From assembly GCF_949628215.1 (NCBI RefSeq), contig NC_134277.1, forward strand, positions 123,739,963-123,803,962: 64,000 nucleotides of DNA, written 5' to 3'. Origin of the DNA: Phalacrocorax aristotelis (Eukaryota; Chordata; Aves; Suliformes; Phalacrocoracidae). This document shows positions 1-12,834 of this stretch, piece by piece (the first letter of the stretch is position 1; every line of letters begins with the position of its first letter). Position numbers and translations under genes: made by a program. Under the pieces are notes generated by a model. The model searched no databases. It worked only from the letters and a program-made list of their open reading frames with translations, and was not told where the DNA came from.

Positions 1-1240
1 GAGCAGCAGCTACAGACCCAGCCACGGAAACAGCTCACAGGAGCCCTGGCAGAACCCAACAAACACCAGCAGAGTAAGCAAAGCATCTCCCAGCAGCTAA
101 TGGTCCAGTTTTCCAAGAGGAGAATTCTCTCATCACCTGATGGTGTGCAGGTGGCCAGAGACACCTCGCTCTGCACCACTGAGCAGCTTTACGTACACAT
201 CCTTCCTAAGCCTTCTTGCTGCTCTGAGCACAGCTATCACCAAGACACAATGCCACGCACTGCCTGTGCTCAGACAAAAGCAGGACTTGCTAATAAAGTT
301 TTAAATCCCTTGTTCATACAAATCTGTAAAATCTGTAAAAGAAATTCTGCCAGAGTACTGAAGTCCCAAGCCAGGTAGCATCATACAAGAAAAAAAAAAT
401 GCTTTGTAAGATGAATGCCTCCTAATAGCCACTAAGAGACAGAACAAAAAGAACTGAAACTTTTCTAGATTTTATATCTGCCAATATCTCCTTTAGGCCA
501 AAGGGAAAAAACCCCATATTTCTAATGTATGACCTCACTTTTTTTTAACTATCTGCAAGATAAAAGGGTGGCTCAGTTGAAAAAGATCTTTGTGCTTTAT
601 TGCATTTCTTTTCTGATACCATCCTTTACTCAGACAACCATTTGCCCGTTCATCTATCAAGGGAATGATAACATTCAGTTCCTTTATTTTATTCCAGCAC
701 CTTCATAACAATACATATGAATCATAGTGCACATTACACTGTGGTGCTGCAGCTCTGAGTGCAATTTCTTCACTTTCTTTTCATGGCAAGTCTACAAGGA
801 AGTATTCTTCACGTGCTGTCTCACAAATTAACAACTACCAGAGACTCAGAGACTTGCTTTGTTTCTCTTTATTTGACTCTTAAGACTTCAACTTTCTATA
901 CCTGCTTTTGAAGTGTTTTAAGAGAAGAATCATTGTATAACGTTAAAGTCAACATATCCAAGCTATTTCTGACTGATGGTCTAGTATATTCAGTGCAAAA
1001 ATTTCTACCAATGTAAAAGTATTTGAGGCTGACTCATTACTCTTTTGTGGCAATTATGACTTCTACAAGACAGTATAATCGTGAACTCAGAAAAACCTCA
1101 CAGGTTTTATAGTCCATTACCACTTTCTTACAGATCTCCATCTATTCCAAAAATACTGAATACTCTGCTTTCAAGCACTCTGCTTTAACAGCATAATATA
1201 TTTTTTCCTTAGCAGATTTTACCTTGGATTGTTTCAGAGG
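1..1240. other. Unrecognised non-coding DNA
   Basis: I recognise no gene or repeat family here. A 92-codon open frame at 100-378 has no motif or composition that suggests a real protein. The segment ends where the solo LTR starts. Confidence 0.5.
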
Positions 1241-2397
1241 CGTGGTGGGTTGACCCTGGTTGGATGCCAGGGTCCCACCAAAGCCACTTTATCACTCCTC
1301 TCCTCAGCTGGACAGGGGAGAGAAAAATATAACAAAAGGCTCATGGTTTGCAATAAGGACAGGAAGAGATCATTTACCAATTATCATCACAGGCAAAACA
1401 GACTCAACTTGGGTAAATTAGCTTAATTTATTACCACTAAAATCAGAGTAAAGTAATGAGAAAATAAAAACTATCTCTTAAAACACCTCCCTCCAACCCC
1501 TCCCTTCTTCCTCGGTTTAACTTCACTCTCTATTTTCTCTGCCTCATCCCCCTCAGCGGCACAGGGGGATGGGGAATGAGGGTTGTAGTCTGTTCATCAC
1601 ATGTTGTCTCTGCTGCCCCTTCCTCCTCAGGAGGAGGACTCCTCACACTCTTCCCCTGCTCCAGCGTGGGGTCCCTCCCACAGGAGACAGTCCTCCACAA
1701 ACTTCTCCAGTGTCAGTCTTTCCCATGGGCTACAGTTCTTCACAAACTGCTCCAACATGGATCCCTTCCACAGGGTGCAGTCCTTCAGGAACAGACTGCT
1801 CCCATGTGGGTCCCCCATGGGGTCACAAGTCCTGTGAGAAAACCTGCAGGCAGATGGACTCCTCTCTCTATGGATCCACAGGTCCTAATAGAAGCCTGCT
1901 CCAGTGCAGGCTTCACCTGCGGTCACAGCCTCCTTCCAGCATCCACCTGCTTTGGCATGTGGTCCTCCATGGGCTGCAGGTGGATATCTGCTCCACCATT
2001 AACCTCTACGGGCTGCAGGGGGATGGGCTGCAGGGGCACAACCTTCCTCACCATGGTCTTCACTGCAGGCTGCAGGGAATCTCTGCTCTGGCACGTGGAG
2101 CACCTCCTCCTCCTCCTCCTCCTTCTTCACTGACCTTGGTGTCTGCAGGGCTGTTTCTCTCACATATTCTCACTCCTCTTCCTACCTGTACAGGGTTTTT
2201 TTACCCTTCTTAAATACGCTATCCCAGAGGCACTACCATCATCACTTGATGGGCTCGTCCTTGGCCAGCGGCAGGTCCATCTTGGAGCTGGCTGCCATTG
2301 GGTCTATTGGACATAAGGGAAGCTTCTAGCAGCCTCTCACAGAAGCTACCCCTGTAGCCCCACCACTACAAAAACCTTACCATGTAAACCCAGTACA
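1241..2397 (-). mobile_element. Solo ERV LTR, minus orientation, with internal tandem repeats
   Basis: Read on the minus strand, the element starts TGTACTGGG at 2397 and ends with a CCCACCAC-type terminus at 1241-1242, the layout of a retroviral LTR. On the minus strand it has a TATTTAAG-like TATA motif near 2210 and an AATAAA polyadenylation signal (TTTATT at 1427-1432 on plus). Between these is a degenerate tandem array, roughly 45-60 bp per unit, each carrying a CTGCTCCA-like core on plus (for example near 1658, 1747, 1797 and 1891). The long overlapping ORFs at 1569-2213 and 1627-1818 are by-products of this array. No gag, pol or env sequence flanks it, so it is a solo LTR. Possible target duplication: GAGGC (1237-1241) versus GGGGC (2398-2402), four of five matching. 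The family is recognised from general resemblance to avian ERV LTRs; I cannot give a database name. Confidence 0.85.
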
Positions 2398-3823
2398 GGG
2401 GCATGGTCTTGTTCTGGGAATTTTTCTGTTAAGGAAAGGGGAGACAAATGGTTCCTGGCCCAAAGCTTATCTGTTATCAGGCCTGACCTTAGTAATGGGG
2501 AAAGTTATAGAGCGGTTCATCTTGAGTGAGCTCACTAGGTAAGTACAAGACAACCAGGGGGTCAGGCCCAGCCAGCATGGCTTCTTGAAAGGCAGGTCCT
2601 GCCTGACCAACCTGATCTCCTTCTATGACAGGGTGACCCACCTAGCGGATGAGGGAAAGGCTGTGGATGTTGTCTACCTGGACTTTAGTAAAGCCTTTGA
2701 CACTGTCTCCCACAGCATTCTTATAGAGAAGCTGGCGGCTCATGGCTTGGGTGGACGTACTCTTCAATGGGTAAAAACCTGGATGGATAGCCAAGCCCAG
2801 GGACTTGTGGTGAACAGAGCTAAATCCAGCTGGCGGTCGGCCACAAGCGGTGTTCCCCAGGGCTCAGTGTCGGGGCCAGTCTTGTTTAATATCTTTATCA
2901 ATGATCTAGATGAGGGGATTGAGTGCACCCCCAGTAAGTTTGCAAATGACACCAAATTGGGTGGGAGTGTTGATCTGCTGGAGGGTAGGAAGGCTCTGCA
3001 GAGGGACCTGGACAGGCTGGCTTGATGTGCTGCAGCCAATTGTATGAAGTTTAACAAGGCCAAGTGCCGGGTCCTGCACCTTGGTCACAAAAACCCCATG
3101 CAGCACTACTGGCCTGGGGAAGAGTGGCTGGAAAGCTGCCCGGTGTAGAATGACCTGGGGGTGTTGGTTGACAACCAGCTGAATATGAGACATCAGTGTG
3201 CTCAGGTAGGCAAGAAGGCCAATGGCATCCTGGGATGTATCAGGAACAGTGTGGCCAGCAGGAGTAAGGAAGTGATCGTGCCCCTGTACTTGGCACTGGT
3301 GAGGCCACATTTTGAATACTGTGTCCAGTTTTGGGCGTCTCACTACAAGAAGGACATTGAGTTGCTGGAGTGTGTCCAGAGAAGGGCAACGAAGCTGCTG
3401 GAGGGTCTGGAGAGCAGGTCTTATGAGGAGAGGTTGAGGGAATGGTGGTTGTTTATCCTGGAGAAGAGGAGGCTGAGGGGAGACCTTACTGCTCTCTACA
3501 ACTACCTGAAAGGAAGTTGTAGCAAGGTGGGTGTTAGTCTCTTCTCCTAGGTCATTAATGATAGAACGAGAGGAAACGGCTTCAAGCTGCATCAGGGGAG
3601 GTTTAGATTGGCTATTAGGAAAAATTTATTCAGTGAAAGAGTGGTCAGGCATTGAACAGGCTGCCCAGAGGGGTGGTACAGTTGCCATCCTCAGAGGTAT
3701 TTAAAAAATGTGTAGATACAGCACTTCAGGGTATGGTTTAGGAGACATGGTAGTGTTGGGTTGATAGTTGGACTTGATGATCTTAGAGGTCTTTTCCAAC
3801 CTTAATGATTCTATGATTCTATG
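2398..3823 (+). mobile_element. CR1 LINE, 5'-truncated, with degenerate reverse transcriptase ORF
   Basis: This is a CR1 non-LTR retrotransposon covering part of the reverse transcriptase and the 3' UTR. It ends with the diagnostic CR1 tail, two copies of an ATTCTATG octamer at 3808-3823, after the usual GATCTTAGAGGTC-type 3' UTR block. The 5' end is truncated and abuts the LTR at 2397. The element is old enough to have lost coding capacity through several stop codons, described under its ORF. CR1 is the dominant LINE of bird genomes, so it supports an avian source. Confidence 0.95.
2543..3550 (+). pseudogene. CR1 reverse transcriptase remnant (ORF2, inactive)
   Basis: One reading frame runs through the CR1 reverse transcriptase but is broken by in-frame stops at 2540-2542 (TAA, just upstream), 3023-3025 (TGA), 3146-3148 (TAG) and 3548-3550 (TAG). 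Conserved blocks are visible: [13 protein letters not shown] (catalytic block A), [22 protein letters not shown] (palm/fingers, quoted in part: GVPQGSV, then FNIFINDLD) and the catalytic loop, which reads [11 protein letters not shown] reverse transcriptases have two consecutive aspartates here (FADD or YADD), so the first catalytic aspartate has become asparagine. After the first internal stop the thumb and C-terminal region continues in frame (block SALVRP-like at [11 protein letters not shown]). No endonuclease domain is present because of the 5' truncation. It cannot make a working enzyme. Confidence 0.9.
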
Positions 3824-4860
3824 TTGTTCGCTTTTTTTTCCCCATGTATCTGGTAAATGAAAAATAAACTAAAAAACCCCAAACTTAGGCTATGTTGGCA
3901 CCCTCAGTGTCACAACTACTGTGGTGACAGCTTAAAGCAGCTGCAGATGACAACCTCTTATATAGCAGCTTCATTGCCTGCAGCCCTTGTTGCAATACAA
4001 AACAGACTCAGGCACTCCAGTCCAGCTGGATGTATGAGATCAGGTGGACTACCATGCCCATGCGGTTATTGCAATCCAAAAACTGATGCAATCATCAAGC
4101 CTTGCTGGACACATACTGGCAGCCTGCAGATTACTTTAGAGCTTCACTGTATTTCTTTATAGCAGGGCTACTAGGCCAGGCAGTACAAGAGCCCAATTAG
4201 CTCTGCACAAACCAGCTCAGATCCAGCCCAACAGATGCTGGGCCAGGCCAGGATGAATAAGCCCAGCCAGACTTGCACTGGCTCCACATAGAGTCACTTG
4301 GATGTGTCTGCAACACTCTGCCCAGTGCCTGTGAGATCGGGCATTGCCTGAAGTAGCTGAAATGCCTGCAGCTCCAGCAGGACTGGTGTATGCTGAAGAT
4401 GCACCACCACTGGCACTGTCCTGCAGTGCTGTCCTATAGAGCACACTTGTCTCATGGTACTGCCCTCCTGACAGTAGGAAACAAGACATGACTAACACAG
4501 CACTCCTGCAGAGAGATGCATGGGTTCTGCACTCTCCATGACCTCCGCGCTCAGCTATCATGTATTTTAAGGTGTTCTTTGGGAGATGATCTGAAAAAGT
4601 TGACAAACTATTACAGATCAAAGACAGGAACATATTCTATAGGCAAGCAGTTCCAGACAAAGACTACCTTGTTAGCTGTTCTGTTTTATGCCACCCACAC
4701 ATAAACAGACCTACTTCCACAATTAGTAAAAGGTATGCCTATACCAAAAAGTATGTCACAAATCTGAATTTCAAACTGCGCAAAAGAAGGCACATAGCAG
4801 TGTACCTGTCTCACTGCTACCTAAATTAAGATGAAATAGCTTGTTCAGCACTGCAAAAAA

Positions 4861-4925
4861 GATGAGTGGCAGAGAAAGGAATTTTTTCTGACGCAGAATG
4901 AAATGCTCCATCCACTGAACCATGC
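4861..4925 (+). repeat. Possible MIR-like SINE 3' remnant
   Basis: The stretch contains GAGTGGCAGAG followed by CTGAC and then CCACTGAACCATGCC. This resembles the order of blocks in the 3' half of the ancient MIR SINE (GTGGCAGAG, CTGACTCC, CCACTRYRCTAT). Similarity is patchy with a central gap, so chance resemblance is possible. Confidence 0.25.
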
Positions 4926-5807
4926 CATATGCATCAGCTTACTTTATTTTGGATGCACTTGACCACTCAACTGTTGCAGGTTTGTTATTTCCTTAGAAGG
5001 CAGTGAGAAACAGAAATGAAGGGAAGAAAACAAACAAGTGCGGAATAAAGCAGGCAGTAGCAATATAAAAATCAGGGTGAAGAGTGTTCTGAGAAGAAGG
5101 GTTAAGTAAGGAAAGAAAACAATACCTGATTAATGTAAAGGAAACAGTTTAGATGCAACAGCTCTAGATATAAGCAGAGTACATTAGTTCAGCCACCACT
5201 CAGGGTTTATGCCATTAGCTTGCTTTCAGATCCTCAAAGAACAATGTATTCCTTAGAGATTAAGAAAAAATAACATCACCTAATGCCCCAGTGTTAATTG
5301 TTAGCAAAGGTCACCTATCTGTGTGTTTCCTACTGTCTCAACACTTCTGTGTCAATGCAGAAGGCTGACAGTCAAGTGTTCATGGGCTCCTGGAAGCACT
5401 CGTTCAAGCATACAGAAGTGTACTTCTAGAGCAGAGGCTCCTGCTTTCTCTGCCTGAATAGATGAATTTGGGAATTATCCATGAAGGTAACGGGAATATG
5501 TGATCAGCTCTAAATTTGCCAGGTGTTGTTACAGTGGTGGCTGTGTAAATTTACTCTGTTTCAGTAGTATCTTAATCCTTCAAGTAGCACCTAATTTAAT
5601 AGCCTGATTCATTACCTGAAACAAGCAGGAGAAAGCTGTTTTTGAAGAAATACAAGTCACAGACAGTAGCAATAGATGGCAGTCTCAGTAGATTTTTCAT
5701 GCGCAGGTCTCATAATCTAATTTTTTAAAAAGACTAAGGAGCCTTTTGAAATCCAAATAAGTCAAGACGGGTACTGCAGAGGCTGTGAACATTTTTGTGG
5801 TCACTGA

Positions 5808-5870
5808 ACAAAACAAACCAACCAACCAACCAACTAAACAAAAACAACCAAGAAACAGACAAAAGAAAAC
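5808..5870 (+). repeat. A/C-rich simple repeat with AACC units
   Basis: An A/C-dominated stretch containing consecutive AACC units followed by irregular AAAC units. The short ORFs on both strands here follow from this low complexity. Confidence 0.8.
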
Positions 5871-8599
5871 TCTATACCCCACAACTTTGCTCCAACTCTT
5901 TATTCATATTAAAAAATATTGCCCAAATGAAACTGAAACACACTGAAACACACTGTTCATATCAATCTACTGAGTCTGGTGGTTTGGGTTCTCTTTAGAG
6001 GTTTTGCCTTCACAAAAAATGTTGAAATCTTTTAGTTTGGTCCAGTTAAGAACATATACACCAATTTTAGTTTTCTATTAAGACTTCTTTTCCTAGATCA
6101 ACAGACACTAAAGTAAAAAGCCCAAAACAAAGGTGATAAGTAGAAGTTGAAGGATGTATCAGCAGGAAAGAGAGAGAAATATACCATTAGTAGAATGAAT
6201 ATAATTTCAGGTATTTCTAAAGGGGCTTGTATATTTTACTGTAGTCTCATGTTCAAACTACTTCGCAATTATTTTTGAGTAAAGATAAAAATGAAGAATT
6301 TTGACCAGGGTTTTGGCAACGTATGAATGTAAATTTTGATTCACTAGGAAGCATTTTTGCCACCGTTACACCTGCTATAGACCATACCTGTAAGGCATAC
6401 ATTGCACTGACTTCATTTAAATACGCAGTGCACAGAGGTGAAGTCTTACCATGAAGTCTACCTGCTCTAAGGCTCATAGTAGCTACTATGTCATTCATTT
6501 GTCCCAGCGATATCAATGTGCCAATCATTATTATTCATACACTTCTTGTATATTACTTATTATGTTACCACATTCATGCACAGACAATTTATAATTTCTT
6601 TAGTGTTATCTTAAATATTTTCTTGATTATAAATTAAGACCTGAAAACATAATTCAGGTATACCATTATATAGACATACGCTAATCTCAAGAATTAGAAA
6701 GCCAGTATATTAATCCAAAATATATTTGTCAGCAGTCAGATAATTTAAATCATATGATTTATTCTAATTCTTGGATGCTTAAGGTTAGCAAGTCCACTAG
6801 TAAGGTAGAGTTGGAAACCAGGACCGATTCAGCTGCAGAGTCTTTTTTAGATGGATCACAAGAAGTCATAAACTACTTTTAGCTTTCTGTAATAGATAAG
6901 CAATGCACTGACACACACAGAGAACAGAAAAAAACAAGAAAAAAAATTATCTTCTGAAATGGAAATAGAATATTTATTCCAAATGACTCTTCCATGGTAC
7001 TTCCTTGCATTTCAAGCAATATTTTGTTATCTCTCTAACTCCTAGGAAAGTGTTTCTTCTCTACCAACTGGCACATATGCCACTATATAACACAGTTGCC
7101 TTAGCTCATGAAAACAAGAGTTTCATTGTAGATGCTCTGCCAAAGGGTGTAAAGCCCAGATTTCAGAGCAATTAGACACATCACAGGTGACACATTTGGC
7201 TCTGAAAAGGGGAAAATTACATCTGTTCAAGACATGAGCACTTGATGCCAACTGCTTCATTCACAGGCATCTTCTTCCAGAAAGCCTGAGAGGCATTCTT
7301 TTGTCCCACTGGGATTGCAGCATAGGAATATGGAATAAAACAGAAATATTATATTCAAAACTGAGAATCTTGGCTAAGTCAGAATGGGCACTGCTAGACA
7401 CAGGTACAGGGGTGTACCTGAAACAAAGAAAATGGCAATAAAAAGAGTTTTGCTACCTGGACAGTGTCTTGTTCATTTCTGCCAGTCCCATTTGAAAGAG
7501 GGCAGCTGCACAAATTACACTGCTGAGAAGTTTCAAACGAGTTTGAAGTCTTGAGCTCAAAATCACCCCACATAGAAACACATGCCTTTTGATAGCAACC
7601 TAGAGAGAAAATCCACTGGCTTTCCCAACACTTTTGAAACTGTCAAAGAAAAGAGACAAATTTTCAATCTTGTGACTTAGAAAAGCAACATGATTAACAG
7701 CAGGAAGAGAAACTCCTTCCCTGGTAATGGAAAAGCAGAACACAAACCTCGCTCTGCAGGGAGCAACAGGAGAGTAGCCAAAAGGTTCCCGGGAAGGAGA
7801 CTGCTCACTCTTGACCTCTCAAGCAACAGGGATCAGAGAACACTGCTTAGACAGATTTTTCTCGCCATTAGAACTCGGACTGCAAATAGCAACTCTTTTC
7901 TAACTCTTTTTTTATCCTCGTATAACTCCAGTCACCTCTAGTATGACTTGTTATTTCAAATGCACATCTTACATGTGTAGTGCTGTCAGTACACAAAAGA
8001 GCAAGAAACACAGAAAAATGTTGATATGAGTGCTTCCATTGCCTCCCCACACTACCACCACATGAAAAGAGGATTTAAATGGTCATTACTGACCTCTGGT
8101 CAATATAGTCCCAGTTAGCTCCCCATCTACTTTTCGTGTCATTTAAACCACACAGCTCTGGCCCTGCTGAAGGGATTGATAGCAGTCCTTGCCTACCCTT
8201 GCATAGGATAACTCCTTGAATTCCCTGATAAGGGGAGTTTGCAATGCAGGTCTCAGGTCGGACAGCATCATCTTTACAAAACCAACAGCTTCCTGAGGTC
8301 TGGCTTTGGGATTTGTTACCCCATCATTGCCTGCCATAGGTAGAGACTGCAACATTTGTATAGTGTGCTGGGAAGAGAGGTAGTTTGGATAAGAAAAGTC
8401 CCATTAAGATGTTTTTGTGGTTCTAAAATGTGTAAGGAAGGCACAAAAATATAGGATTTAAATCTTGGATTGCCATCATAGACATTATCAGAAGGTGTCA
8501 TAACCTCATACCTGAAAAAGAAAGACCTGGAGCAATTCTCAGGCCTCGGAATAAGCACCTGTAAATAATTAAACAGTCAGTCTGTGTTTGGAGGGCATG

Positions 8600-8627
8600 G
8601 TTTTGTTTTGTTTTGTTTTGGTTTTTT
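8600..8627 (+). repeat. TTTTG pentanucleotide simple repeat
   Basis: Four consecutive TTTTG units followed by a G/T-rich tail, a short microsatellite. It lies in DNA where I see no gene. Confidence 0.8.
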
Positions 8628-11600
8628 AAAGTTTAGGGAATCAGACTCACTTCTTTATTTTGCTCACAGATGTGATGCAGCTGCAACGGAGAAATCACTT
8701 GGTTGGCAACAGAAGTGTAGAACTCTTAATTTTCTGAGTTTCTTTAATATAACTAGGAACTTGTTAATTGAGAACAGGTCTGGAAACTTCTTGGGTTTAT
8801 ATTGTACTGAAAAAGAAAAAAAAACTGAACTGACACCAAAACCCAAAACTCAAAGGGAATTAGAGTGACCGCAAGTTTTCCCCAACATAAACCTTAATTA
8901 CTTTTGCTTAACCATGACAGTGGCCACAACTTTCCCCATGTAAATGAAAAGGAGCACAAACTACAGAAGGAAACTTCAGTAAGGGAGGCAAACAAGGGCC
9001 AGCCTTGCCAGGGATTTAGGTGGTGGCTGCAGGCAGCCCTCTGATCCACATCTCAGCAGGATCCATCCTTGAACGTAAGAACTCACATCAGCTCAAGAAT
9101 GGTACATACAAGGTCAGAGGGCTTGAAATCCATCCTTGTCTGACCATTTTTCTACAGTTCCAACAAAGAAACACAACATAGGTTTGGATGGATGTGTCCT
9201 TACCGTGCAGGAATCCTCCCCAACACTATACAGCTTTAAACTGCTGCAAACGAGGTATCTCTTGTGAGCAAGGTACTCTGTGAATGATGAATATAAAGGG
9301 ACGCTGCATGGAATACATGACTGTTTACAGGAAGGTTCGTAATGGAACTGATCATGTCACCATTGACACTATTCATTTAACAAACAGGAAGAAAGTCAAG
9401 GACAAGGACAGTCACAGGAATGAAATAGAAAAAGAATAGCTAAGCTCTTTCCTTCATTGTATGTAGATGAGCTGAATAATATGGAGTCATTTACTGTGAA
9501 ACAGAGCAAAAAGTCAACAAAAGCTAATGAATCTCCATAGGTTTGACAACATTACATTTTCTGTAGTCTGTATTAGTGTCTCTTCTGAAGCCTTGTGCTA
9601 GCCGTAGAGGCAGGCGACTTCATATTTTGAAGAAGCACTAGAGGTTTGAGCCTGCTGTGTTGAACAACTTTTCAAATTGCTAGGAATGAGAGGAGCTTTA
9701 GTAGTTCCCATACAAAATTTAAATTTGTATTTCAAGTGGCATTTCAATTGCCACTGAGCTGCTGCACAGACTGAGTGGACAGAATAAGAATCCTTGATAT
9801 TTTCCTTAGTGGTCTTTGAGCCATTCTGTGGAGTATAGCTGCATATTTTCAACCTATGGGCAAAACTTGACTACATAAATAAGAGTATAACAGTCAACAA
9901 ATATTGCAAACACACTGTGTTCACAAACATGCTCAGTCACGAGGATGGGATGCTTCCCACAGGAGCAGTAAGCTATATTAAATTTGAAAGGGGACCTTAG
10001 AAAACAACCCCTAGTGCATGTGGAGTACAGCTTCTTTATAAATCCTAACCATGTGCCTGGTGATCTCGGGGAGGGGTGTGACCCTAATCCCCAAAGGCTG
10101 CAAAGGGTAGCTGGAGCTTACACTGTGCAGCTGCCTGCACCACACGGCTGCAGGAGCAACTTTCGGGATGGGATCCTTCACCTCTGCCAAGACAGTCTTG
10201 TGTCTCCTAAAATTGCCCCCAGCAGTTTTGCACCTGCGCAAAACACCACTCAAAAGCCAGCTGCTTGGAAAACAGGTTCCTACAACTCTCACTGACTTAA
10301 ATTTCACTAGATGAGATTAACCATTTAAATCCTTGCCTGTAAGCCTTTTCCTTCAGCAAGAACCCTGTCTCTTGGAGAATCTCAGCAGTCCTTGATTCTT
10401 ACTCTGGGAACAAACTACCCTCCTGCATTCACCAGGCCCAATTTACCATTTGCTGATTGAAAGTATTTTTCCCTTTGGAAATTTGGGATTGGTGTTCAAG
10501 ACTAGCAGGCTTGTTCCACAACTGGAACAAGTCTTTTTAAAAAAAAAGTGACGCTAGTGTAAAAGCCAGCATACATGCATTTATTTTTCATTTCCCTGTA
10601 TACTCTGCCATGCAACAAAAGGGACGGCTGTACTGTTTTCCTCCTAAGGGAGCAAACCAACATTTCTCTTCCTAATGCCTGCTCCAATACCCTTGTATGT
10701 GCACAACTATCCTAATCCAAAATCTTTTATTTCAAACTATTTTGGTGACTCAGCTGGACAGTGGGACAGAACCACTGAAGGTAGCTGTTTTCCCTAGGGA
10801 TTTTATTCCACATAAAAAGGCAGAATAAAGAAATCCCTGAGCTTATGCTGGATGATAATCATGCAGACCATGCAGTTCAGCCCTATGAAGGTAGCCAGGC
10901 ACACATCCCAAAAGCAGTATGGTTGTGTTTTTAAGGTGATGTGTGTAACCTAATAAGCTCAGCTGTCCCCATATTTATTAGGAGCTAATTCAAGGGTCTC
11001 TGCTGTGCTCCTGCTGAGCTACAACATTTGCCTGATTAATATTTTTCAGTATGAGCTAGTGGAGAGTGATTACCTTTCTCTATTTCTTTAGGTAGCAAGG
11101 CTACCTCTGCTACCAGGACATCTGTAAGCATTTAGGGGATATTTCATCTCAAGTGGAGAATCCACCACTCTGTTCACCAAAGAACACTGTTAGATCATGG
11201 CCCCGAGGCCCCATTTGCCTGTTCAGGTTCAGACTCAAGTTATCCCAATATTATTTGACCCAGATTTTTGTTAATTTAACTTTGAGAGAGGAAGAAAAAG
11301 AAAAAAGACGAAAAAAGAGGAAGAGGTATCATTTATGTTAACCACTCCTTAGCTCCATTTCTCAAACACCAGAGATGAATACTGACCACAACTTCCTAGC
11401 AGCTGCTTATACTCTGAGTAGAAAAAGAGCAATCCTTCCAATGGCAGCTATGTGAGCACTCCCTTGTGATCCAGGACTTCAGGGCTCCAGTTTCAGCGTA
11501 GCAGGTTATGACCCCCAGGTGGAAAACCTCATGCAATTATCGGTGAGATACTGTCCCCCAGGATCTGTTCAAGTCACCCAAGACACACATTTAGGATTCC

Positions 11601-12834
11601 TGTACTTTCCCACTCCTTTTCTCCATTCCTTCTCAACTTTAACTTTATTGGCAATCTACCCAAGTTTTTCAGGTCCTCAGTCTGGTTTCAGGACAAGGAT
11701 TAAAACAGACAAAGTATGTTTTACCTCAGAGCAGAGTGTTGTGTGATTATCCACTTCTTCCAAAAAGAGGAAACCCAGCACAGTCTCAACAATCCTTTTA
11801 AGAAAAAATCATCAAAGAGAAAAGTTAAAATGTCATATTATCTATAAAGCTCAGAGGGGAAAACAGCACCCAAACTCATCCAGATATTTTCTGAGGCACC
11901 GTCTGAAATTAAAAATAAAAAACAGAAAAAAATGCTGAAAAAAAGCATTGAAAAATTTACATCCCAAAACATATTATATTTATTACAACCTATTTTTCAT
12001 ATATTAGCACCAGCAAATTAAACTCATGACAAGAAAACTGCATAAACTCATGGTTTGCAGAATTTACCTTGTTTTAATTTTGGCAATAAATCCTAGTACT
12101 AATGGTTATTAGGAAAGGGATAAGAATTAAAAAGAGAATTACAGCCTGTAAGCTCTTTGAAATTAAAAGGAAACCTGGTCTTTATTTGGTGGAGACTGTT
12201 AGTGATAGAATATAATATTAATGAATAAGCCTGTTTTGCATTAGAACACACAATGTTTTTGCAACAAACACGAAATTAAAGTGTTTCTAGAGCAGAAATC
12301 TATCTATCAATTTGTCCTCAGAGGCTCTGTTCTCTCACTCCTCAGGGTTTCTGGCTGTTGGAAAAGAAAAAAACATTGATTTAAAACTCAGTTCTGCAAG
12401 ACTGTTAATTGTGGGAGTGGATCTTACAATCCCCGTGAAGCTAGTGGAAATGCCTGTGCAGATAAGAATTAGAGCTGGGTGGGAATTTATTTTTTTCTTT
12501 CTTCCTTTTCCCCTGGAAACAATTCTTACATGGATGCTGCATCTTTTGAGAAAATATATGAGTTTTAACACTGAACTTTCAGTAAATTAACTTTTTACTG
12601 GCCAGGCTGGAAGAGAGCAAGAACAGAGTTGGGAACCAGACTGTGCTCAGAAACACACACAGCAGTACTTGTCTGAGGTGCATCCCCCTCAGGCTCTCAG
12701 CTGAAGTGTTCCGCCTGTTATAAAACACTCAATTATTCACAGGGCCAGAAAAAAAGGAATAGATCAGTCAGGATACATGTCCAAGATGCCAGGGTCCCAA
12801 ACCGAGGTACCCAGACAATATGTACTTCTACACA

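Larger units (their letters stand above)
3824..12834. other. Unrecognised intergenic or intronic DNA
   Basis: About 9 kb with no recognisable exon. I see only simple-sequence patches, such as AACC repeats near 5813-5836 and a TTTTG run near 8600-8626, and one faint MIR-like scrap listed separately. ORFs here (for example 10011-10307 minus and 4217-4633 minus) resemble no family I know and show no splice context that would make them exons. Confidence 0.45.

Noticed and set aside
1569..2213. 214-codon plus-strand ORF rich in Ser, Pro, Leu and Cys
   Set aside because: It lies wholly inside the solo LTR and follows its tandem-repeat array, and overlaps two other long frames. It has no domain.
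2906..3592. 228-codon minus-strand ORF
   Set aside because: It is antisense to the CR1 reverse transcriptase and reflects its codon structure; no known protein resemblance.
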